Source of the DNA: Candidatus Saccharimonadota bacterium
Lineage (GTDB): Bacteria; Patescibacteria; Saccharimonadia; Saccharimonadales; Nanosyncoccaceae
NCBI GenBank assembly: GCA_017429465.1
Contig: JAFROU010000026.1
Location: 1-9,734, forward strand
Length of the DNA stretch: 9,734 bases
Direction: 5' to 3'
This document shows, one piece after another, positions 6,701-9,734 of this stretch; the stretch's first letter is position 1, and each line of letters begins with the position of its first letter. The position numbers and the translations under genes are program-made. Below the pieces are notes generated by a model that was not told where the DNA came from, did no database searches, and worked only from the letters and a program-made list of their open reading frames with translations.

Positions 6701-7452
6701 AATGCAATTTCGCCAATATGATGACCGGCTAGCTTATCAAAGTTTTCACCAAGTTCAATCAAGTTATCTATCTCGACCTTAGCGTCCTTACCAGCATTCT
6801 TATCAAACAAGAACCCGCTCGCGCGCCATTTTTCCACTTGAGCTTGATAGCTAGTTTTTGCTTTCGCAATCTGCTTCGCCGCCTCAACCGGATCGCTCAT
6901 GTCAACCGAGTTCATTATTTTGGCATATTTTAATAATTCTTGGCGTACTGTATAAGCACGCTTATCCTGTTGATGCAAATTCTTAATACTTTCGCCGGAG
7001 TCAGCATCCAACAAATCTTCACGCAAAGCTTGTTCGCGCGCGCCTACAAAGCGCCTTAAGATATCCTGCTCTCCGTCACCTTCGTGATATAACTTACCTG
7101 TTTCACGAATCTCTTTTTGCTCACTTTGAGCTAATTTGCTCATCGTCACATCTCGACCAATGCCGTATTTTACCGAGTTTTTAATCGCTGCACCAAGTCC
7201 TTGTCCAACTTCCTTTTTTCGTCCAAAAATAAAGTCCGACAAAGTTCTATTTTCACTCTGTTCCTTTTCGAATCTTTCCCTGGCATTTTCAACTGCCATT
7301 TGTCTGGCGTTTTGGGACAAATCTACTGCAGTAAGCGCAGTGGTCCCTATGTTTTGCTTAAGCCATTCTGAATCGCGCAAAAATTGTTCCTTCTCTGCCT
7401 CACTCTTAAAATCTCTTTCCCCTGTTTTTAAAAATGGCTTAGCTTCACTCAT
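3763..7452 (-). CDS. Giant membrane protein with Gly/Ala helices, ectodomain and Pro-rich stalk (unknown function)
   Basis: 1229 residues from the ATG at 7452, one nt after the previous stop, with AAGGCGG 6 nt upstream. An in-frame ATG at 7476 would add eight residues (MTKKRRNK) but lacks a ribosome site. Numbering here starts from 7476. Residues 1-280 are charged, helical and probably cytoplasmic. Two Gly/Ala-rich hydrophobic helices (about 292-308 and 313-329), separated by KRGIR, are followed by a basic WRRANAAW stretch; a third lies at about 502-517. Residues 560-1055 look like a beta-rich ectodomain and include YDVEGDGDYELFVNG (588-602), reminiscent of FG-GAP/VCBS calcium-binding repeats. 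The only cysteine (1052) stands just before a PTPPTPPET-type repeat (about 1063-1099); a Gly/Ser-rich tail without membrane segment follows. There is no signal peptide. No known family was recognised. Its position between an acidic protein and a sortase-type protein suggests an envelope structure. Confidence 0.85.
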   Translation of the reverse strand: MSEAKPFLKTGERDFKSEAEKEQFLRDSEWLKQNIGTTALTAVDLSQNARQMAVENARERFEKEQSENRTLSDFIFGRKKEVGQGLGAAIKNSVKYGIGRDVTMSKLAQSEQKEIRETGKLYHEGDGEQDILRRFVGAREQALREDLLDADSGESIKNLHQQDKRAYTVRQELLKYAKIMNSVDMSDPVEAAKQIAKAKTSYQAQVEKWRASGFLFDKNAGKDAKVEIDNLIELGENFDKLAGHHIGEIALKKYFDQKVNLSIGSASAGLKTKEQVDFTTDMVLKVGGGAVLGAAAVYGAKRGIRMALGAVGGAAVIGGASGWRRANAAWIKDQKERAFGNEGGEAEEGVELEPGNKKFEKMNFGGKLSAEKMVEKLNSYLDADGNLLPDINGDNLEKLQEVVNALAEIRARSNLSNKNKIDLFSFSGKANLEDLRTQMLLRSAQIRKALKKQGGDVETMLNNAIDLRTTKLEEQVMGSQKALRSYKTKQAVKGALIGAAVAGVLVGVKNYRTTGSLLGKRAALFARRGNLTEADLNGTATPDQQAAAVAAEAAPGGSGETFIGNEADRIGGATENVFLYDVEGDGDYELFVNGEQVAYDLQFDSKTGELTTASLQRLQEAGFSVREGNPVVGEHSLFNTETVSVRDFISRGEGLKHITGRTWESGVVNMEGTTGHLSEDGSYYVFDTNAENLADKGLLSELRFGMSASGEAQSDLFVLDIDDATGEIRVPVDSPAASLFSVNADNSVSFLGKYGEIMDIVGDENQAQVSAKVFATMTGTDSVAGIRINTPFTGAAIRNYILATANGTEIEMSANDIQDVGFNELWNAHVEYHSDGDITLGNGGVVHDIDIKNGYNRGLDQYYAGTEQSLLIDGSAKANVVNYGTAINLEFDDAGNLINQDYVANEIVEGIATTPEVMAEYATALGLLPEVDTEAEFNALVDQLRTDPEYFKQLGNLTIDRFLERMAGGKLTVEQMYNNYASGYTYPGEGIDLNVGFSHNVYHSGGVNLIRLYDASGRNITEGGTYGYILGLNHDYVDGQVAGCKQLAGRIGGSPTPPTPPETPTPPTPPETPTPPTPPTPPDEPTPPDEPWTPQPKGPDTHSGGEEIPLGLTEQPTGVEIVSGSPTNHVDPGVAPGSQVVGSDPSIYSNIPAQGAGSATETTYSPDTSGWAGSDAVSDIPIVGGGTEAPSVEIDTGGGGVAPAAGSAGADTSYSDDDLAAIFNEQGGN
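4204..4292 (-). repeat. 27-bp tandem repeat encoding the Pro-rich stalk
   Basis: Two perfect 27-bp copies (4221-4247 and 4248-4274) are followed by an 18-bp partial copy (4275-4292) and preceded by a shorter degenerate copy (4204-4220). The unit is nine codons, so copy-number changes keep the reading frame. On the coding strand each unit gives PTPPTPPET. The array lengthens or shortens the stalk between the ectodomain and the C-terminal tail of the 1229-aa membrane protein. Confidence 0.85.
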
Positions 7453-7453
7453 T

Positions 7454-8197
7454 TTATTCCGCCTTTTCTTCGTCATCGATTAGGTTAATTGCCGGATCAA
7501 GATCTAGCACACCCTGAGGCTCTTCTGGCTCTTTTTTCGGCTCTGGCTTCTCAGCTTTTGGCTCTTCAGCTTCTTCAGCTGCCGGCTCTTCGGCTGGAAC
7601 TTCTTCTTCAGCTTCTACAACTTCCGGTTCTTCTTCCTTTGGTTCCTCGGCGGAAAGTGGCTTCGGAGCCTCTTCTGGCTCTTCGGCTCTTTCTTCAGCT
7701 TCCGGTTCCTCAGCTTCTGGCTCTCCAGCATCCGGCTTTTCAATCAGCTCTTCAGCATCTTTCACTAGCTTTTCGATTGGAGCATCATCGGCTACTGGCT
7801 CATCATCAGACTCTCCTTCCGGTTCGCCCAAAGCTTCTTCAGCACCGAGATAAACTTCTCTAAATTCTGCCATGGTTTCTTCAACGATACTTGTCACATC
7901 TATACCAGATTTTTCAACTAGCTCATTGATTGCATTTGCATCAGCGGTATTTTGGCCTAATTTTTCATCAAGCTCTTTTTCTTGTTCTTCTGGCAATGCG
8001 GCAATAATCGCTTGATTGATGCGATAAACCAATTGCTCCTTAAGTTCTGTTTTAACTTCACCTTTTAAATCATCCTCAAGAGTATCCATACCCTTGTCTT
8101 TGATTAATTGGTCAACGAACAAATCGAGCATTTCGTTCTCGCTCATGTTGTCTAGTTGATCATCGGCTGGTAAACTGTTGGCATTTACGTTGTCCAT
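7454..8197 (-). CDS. DUF5663-like protein with long acidic Glu/Pro-rich tail
   Basis: 247 residues from the ATG at 8197, which has GAAAGG 7 nt upstream. An in-frame TTG at 8212 would add five residues but has no ribosome site. The N-terminal part (to about 125) is helical: NEMLDLFVDQLIKDKG, then a charged helix ending in INQAIIAALPEEQ, then DEKLGQN and GIDVTSIVEETMAEFREVYLG. It resembles the DUF5663 family described mainly in CPR bacteria (assigned from memory, not by search). The rest is extremely acidic and low in complexity, with repeated EEP, EAEEP and EEAPKP blocks, ending LDLDPAINLIDDEEKAE. It has no signal peptide, membrane helix or cysteine, so it is probably cytoplasmic. It is first in the three-gene cassette and ends one nt before the giant membrane protein, whose N-terminus is basic. 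Function unknown; an adaptor or assembly role is a guess. Confidence 0.82.
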   Translation of the reverse strand: MDNVNANSLPADDQLDNMSENEMLDLFVDQLIKDKGMDTLEDDLKGEVKTELKEQLVYRINQAIIAALPEEQEKELDEKLGQNTADANAINELVEKSGIDVTSIVEETMAEFREVYLGAEEALGEPEGESDDEPVADDAPIEKLVKDAEELIEKPDAGEPEAEEPEAEERAEEPEEAPKPLSAEEPKEEEPEVVEAEEEVPAEEPAAEEAEEPKAEKPEPKKEPEEPQGVLDLDPAINLIDDEEKAE

Positions 8198-8278
8198 GAT
8201 AAGACCTTTCAATCTTAAATTTTTATTTTTTATGACCTTTGCATGTTCATCTTACCATAACCATCTTATATTTGTCAA
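8198..8278 (-). promoter_or_regulatory. Promoter and leader of the envelope cassette
   Basis: On the - strand, a perfect -35 TTGACA (8278-8273), an 18-bp spacer and -10 TAAGAT (8254-8249) with an extended TG at 8257-8256. The start should fall near 8242, leaving a 45-nt leader. The leader carries the heptamer AAAGGTC twice, at 8240-8234 and 8209-8203; the second copy is the ribosome site of the DUF5663-like gene. No other convincing promoter lies in front of the two following genes, so this probably drives all three. Confidence 0.68.
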
Positions 8279-8324
8279 GTCGAAAAAAGAGACGTACTAT
8301 CTCAAAAAAACAACCACGCTTAAA

Positions 8325-8354
8325 TGAAAAAACCGAACATAGTGTTCGGTTTTT
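8325..8354 (-). terminator. Intrinsic terminator of the 84-aa gene, possibly bidirectional
   Basis: Perfect 8-bp inverted repeat ACCGAACA (8332-8339) and TGTTCGGT (8343-8350) around a 3-nt loop. Read on the - strand the stem is followed by a T-run from the A-tract at 8327-8332. The + side also has five Ts, so it could work in both directions, although no + strand gene reads into it. It lies about 75 nt after the 84-aa gene's stop and before the cassette promoter, insulating the two units. Confidence 0.85.
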
Positions 8355-8428
8355 ATAATTTATGGTGAGTCTATATTACATTGGTAAGTTCCTTCTTAAA
8401 GTTTATATAAGTTGTCTATCTTATATTA

Positions 8429-8683
8429 TTAAGCTGCCTTTCTAAAGGAAAACAGATCAAGAACCCTTTGACCTACTTGACGAGATTTTATTCTCTTCAA
8501 GGTTTCTGCGTCTACAATTTCAGGTGATTTATATTTGGCTTCATTATCAAAGGTTTCGAAATCAAGCTTTTCTGAGTCGGCTTGCTCGGCGATGTCATCG
8601 CGCCAGTTAGCGTTATATACTTCTCCAGGGACTTTATACTCCCCTTCTCCTCCTTCGTTTTGTATTTTGTTGATATTTTTCAT
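8429..8683 (-). CDS. Small hypothetical protein, 84 aa, monocistronic
   Basis: I do not recognise this protein. It has a good ATG with AAGGA 8 nt upstream, its own promoter (TTGACA, 17 bp, TAGTAT with extended TG), and its own terminator downstream, which together make it a real gene despite its size. The first two thirds are hydrophilic and Glu/Asp/Asn-rich (NEGGEGEYKVPGEVYNANW, then EKLDFETFDNEAK) and probably flexible. The last 25 residues change to a basic amphipathic helix, AETLKRIKSRQVGQRVLDLF, ending SFRKAA. There is one tryptophan (27), no cysteine, no signal peptide and no membrane segment. The 3' untranslated part of about 75 nt shows nothing but the terminator. It lies between ileS and the envelope cassette and is not co-transcribed with either as far as the signals show. 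Confidence 0.75.
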   Translation of the reverse strand: MKNINKIQNEGGEGEYKVPGEVYNANWRDDIAEQADSEKLDFETFDNEAKYKSPEIVDAETLKRIKSRQVGQRVLDLFSFRKAA

Positions 8684-8713
8684 TTTTGTTTTCCTTTTTT
8701 TGTTTTTATTCTT

Positions 8714-8740
8714 GTTAGATTTTTTTATTTATTGTCTAAC
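8714..8740 (-). promoter_or_regulatory. 5' leader stem-loop of the 84-aa gene
   Basis: GTTAGA (8740-8735 on the - strand) pairs perfectly with TCTAAC (8719-8714) across a 15-nt A/T-rich loop. With a start near 8742 the stem would begin almost at the 5' end of the message, a position known to protect mRNA from 5'-dependent decay. Six base pairs with only two G-C pairs is a modest stem; no T-run follows on the coding strand, so it is not a terminator. Confidence 0.35.
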
Positions 8741-8748
8741 TATTTTTT

Positions 8749-8777
8749 ATACTAGCACACTTTTTCATTTTTGTCAA
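8749..8777 (-). promoter_or_regulatory. Promoter of the 84-aa gene
   Basis: On the - strand, a perfect -35 TTGACA (8777-8772), a 17-bp spacer and -10 TAGTAT (8754-8749) with an extended TG at 8757-8756. The predicted start is near 8742, giving a leader of about 58 nt. Architecture and spacing match the envelope-cassette promoter closely. Confidence 0.68.
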
Positions 8778-8782
8778 TAATA

Positions 8783-8811
8783 CTTATGCTTTAATTTTAT
8801 AGTTCTGTCAA
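8783..8811 (-). promoter_or_regulatory. Possible upstream tandem promoter for the 84-aa gene
   Basis: A second perfect TTGACA (8811-8806) lies exactly 34 bp upstream of the first, with CATAAG (8788-8783) after a 17-bp spacer. The -10 is a 4/6 match and has no TG extension, so it is weaker than the proximal one. The -35 overlaps the last codons of the extended ileS frame. Confidence 0.3.
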
Positions 8812-9734
8812 ATTAACAGATATAAAAATGGCACAAAAAACTCCCGCGTTATATGAACGCGGGAAGTTTCCGTCTAGATTATAGCTCCTTTCGAGCGAAA
8901 TTGTGATGTTCTTGCCGTCTACTTCTACAATTTCGTCGTATTCGTAGTTCCCTTCGCCAAATGCAGTGGCTAGGACCTCGTTTTTAAGCGTCTCAACCCA
9001 ATTAGTTGGCACCTCACAGTTCACCCAAAGCTTAATGCGATCATCCACGTTTAATCCAGCCTTTTTGCGCGCGGCTTGCACCACACGAATGAGCTCACGT
9101 ACAAAACCTTCGTCTTTTAGTTCTGGCGTCAACTTTTTGTCTAACTTTAGTGTATCGCCGTGAGTAACTTTTTTAACATTTACCTCCTCGGCGATGATTT
9201 TCTCATAAAATTCAGGGAGTTCTTCGCCTGCATACTCTAATGAAGCCAGTGGCTGACGTACTTTAATCTGGTCTTCCGTCTCTGTTTTTTGCATACGTAA
9301 GGCCAAACCATCCGTAATTACAGTTCTAGCTTCACTCATTCTCTTTAAGACGAGGTCGTCAATCACTCCTGCCTCTGGCCAATCGCAAAGGTGAACCGAT
9401 TCTTCCTTACCAATCATTTTTTGGTACAATTCCTCAGCTAAGAATGGTACAAACGGTGCAAGAATTTTACTCAAATATACTAATACATAATATAACGTAC
9501 TGTAGGCTTCATTTTTATCCGCATCGTCTTCCGACTTCCAGAAACGACGGCGACTACGACGCACGAACCAGTTTGAAAGATCATCAATAAACGGCAGCAC
9601 GTTTTCAAGCGCCTTTGGTAAATTATATTCAAACATGCCTACTGTGAGTTGATTTCTTAGCTCATGCACGCGCGTAACAATCCACATGTCCAGCGGGTTA
9701 TCTAATTTCTCACTTGAAGCCGTGTCGCGATCCC
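8797..9734 (-). CDS. ileS: Isoleucyl-tRNA synthetase, C-terminal part (5' partial, reads through its terminator)
   Basis: Charges tRNA-Ile in the cytoplasm. The frame is open to the right edge; codons before the ATG at 9687 read DRDTASSEKLDNPLD and continue as MWIVTRVHEL, so that ATG is internal. About 311 residues are visible of an enzyme normally around 1000; HIGH and KMSKS are outside. The anticodon-binding domain shows DDLSNWFVRRSRRRFW and LAPFVPFLAEELYQ, then ESVHLCDWP. The C-terminal module typical of the eukaryote-like IleRS type follows: KVRQPLASL, NVKKVTHGDTLKLDKKLTPELKDEGFVRELIRVVQ and RKKAGLNVDDRIKLWV. Homologues would be expected to end near GKNITISLER. Here about 25 unrelated residues follow, encoded by the terminator hairpin and downstream promoter DNA, ending at TAA 8799-8797. 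The functional end is probably near 8880; a lost stop, sequencing error or frameshift could explain this. Confidence 0.92.
   Translation of the reverse strand, partial: DRDTASSEKLDNPLDMWIVTRVHELRNQLTVGMFEYNLPKALENVLPFIDDLSNWFVRRSRRRFWKSEDDADKNEAYSTLYYVLVYLSKILAPFVPFLAEELYQKMIGKEESVHLCDWPEAGVIDDLVLKRMSEARTVITDGLALRMQKTETEDQIKVRQPLASLEYAGEELPEFYEKIIAEEVNVKKVTHGDTLKLDKKLTPELKDEGFVRELIRVVQAARKKAGLNVDDRIKLWVNCEVPTNWVETLKNEVLATAFGEGNYEYDEIVEVDGKNITISLERSYNLDGNFPRSYNAGVFCAIFISVNLTEL
8835..8869 (-). terminator. Intrinsic terminator of ileS, located inside the open frame
   Basis: Stem CCCGCGTT (8863-8856 read on the - strand) with AACGCGGG (8850-8843), 5-nt loop, outer pairs continuing with a bulged A, and six Ts at 8840-8835. 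The stem is G-C-rich and followed by a T-tract on the - strand only, so it acts on ileS. The ileS frame has no stop before it: the first in-frame stop is at 8799-8797. Confidence 0.88.

Noticed and set aside
7099..7107. Half of a parS palindrome (TGTTTCACG)
   Set aside because: The second half does not match and the site is inside a coding region; a 9-base match is expected by chance at this level.
7453..7476. ATG at 7476 as start of the 1229-aa protein
   Set aside because: It has no ribosome site and overlaps the previous gene by 23 bases; the ATG at 7452 has AAGGCGG at good spacing.
7489..7863. Leu-rich + strand frame of 124 codons
   Set aside because: Antisense shadow of the Glu/Pro-rich tail; its composition follows directly from the complementary codons.
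8283..8303. Second weak terminator (GAGA/TCTC stem with T-run) upstream of the cassette promoter
   Set aside because: Only four or five pairs with a 7-nt loop; too weak beside the perfect 8-bp terminator 30 bases away.
8535..8780. + strand frame with a hydrophobic Phe/Leu segment resembling a membrane protein
   Set aside because: It is antisense to the 84-aa gene and reads the A-rich leader and promoter as Phe/Leu codons; no ribosome site.

Overview
The window looks like a chromosomal segment from a Candidate Phyla Radiation bacterium, most likely Saccharibacteria (TM7). This is inferred from protein character and not proven by a marker gene. The pointers are a (p)ppGpp synthetase-family protein that ends just after its TGS domain, a DUF5663-like acidic protein, very large Gly/Ala-helix membrane proteins without recognised domains, and a DUF11-type surface protein with an 'MPETGP' C-terminal sorting-like signal. 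The standard genetic code fits: genes end in TAA or TGA and none needs TGA read as an amino acid. There are no tRNA or rRNA genes, insertion sequences, CRISPR arrays or phage genes, and coding density is high.

Layout. The left edge holds the 3' end of a RelA/SpoT-type gene on the + strand. Everything else is on the - strand, so from here it reads right to left. The right edge holds the 3' part of ileS, followed by an intrinsic terminator and then a small one-gene unit (84 aa, unknown) with its own promoter and terminator. Next comes a strong promoter at about 8278-8249 driving a tight three-gene envelope cassette: a DUF5663-like Glu/Pro-rich protein (247 aa), a 1229-aa membrane protein with a proline-rich stalk, and a 420-aa secreted, sortase-type surface protein. 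The joints are a 1-nt gap and a TAATG overlap, so the three are probably made together by translational coupling. rplU (bL21) follows after 31 nt with a promoter candidate that begins inside the preceding gene. An intrinsic terminator abuts rplU, and immediately downstream an extended -10 element sits right on the parA start. parA and parB overlap by one base (TAATG), and parB meets the RelA/SpoT-type gene tail to tail with a 4-bp overlap.

How the parts fit. parA/parB handle chromosome segregation, rplU and ileS are translation housekeeping, and the RSH protein handles (p)ppGpp stress signalling. The envelope cassette is the accessory part. Its mix of a cytoplasmic or peripheral acidic protein, a giant glycine-zipper membrane protein and a cell-wall-type surface protein would suit an attachment or envelope machine of a host-dependent epibiont, but that role is inference.

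The most unexpected detail is at ileS. Its open frame runs straight through the intrinsic terminator and finds a stop only about 35 nt beyond the U-tract, so the terminated transcript would lack an in-frame stop codon.
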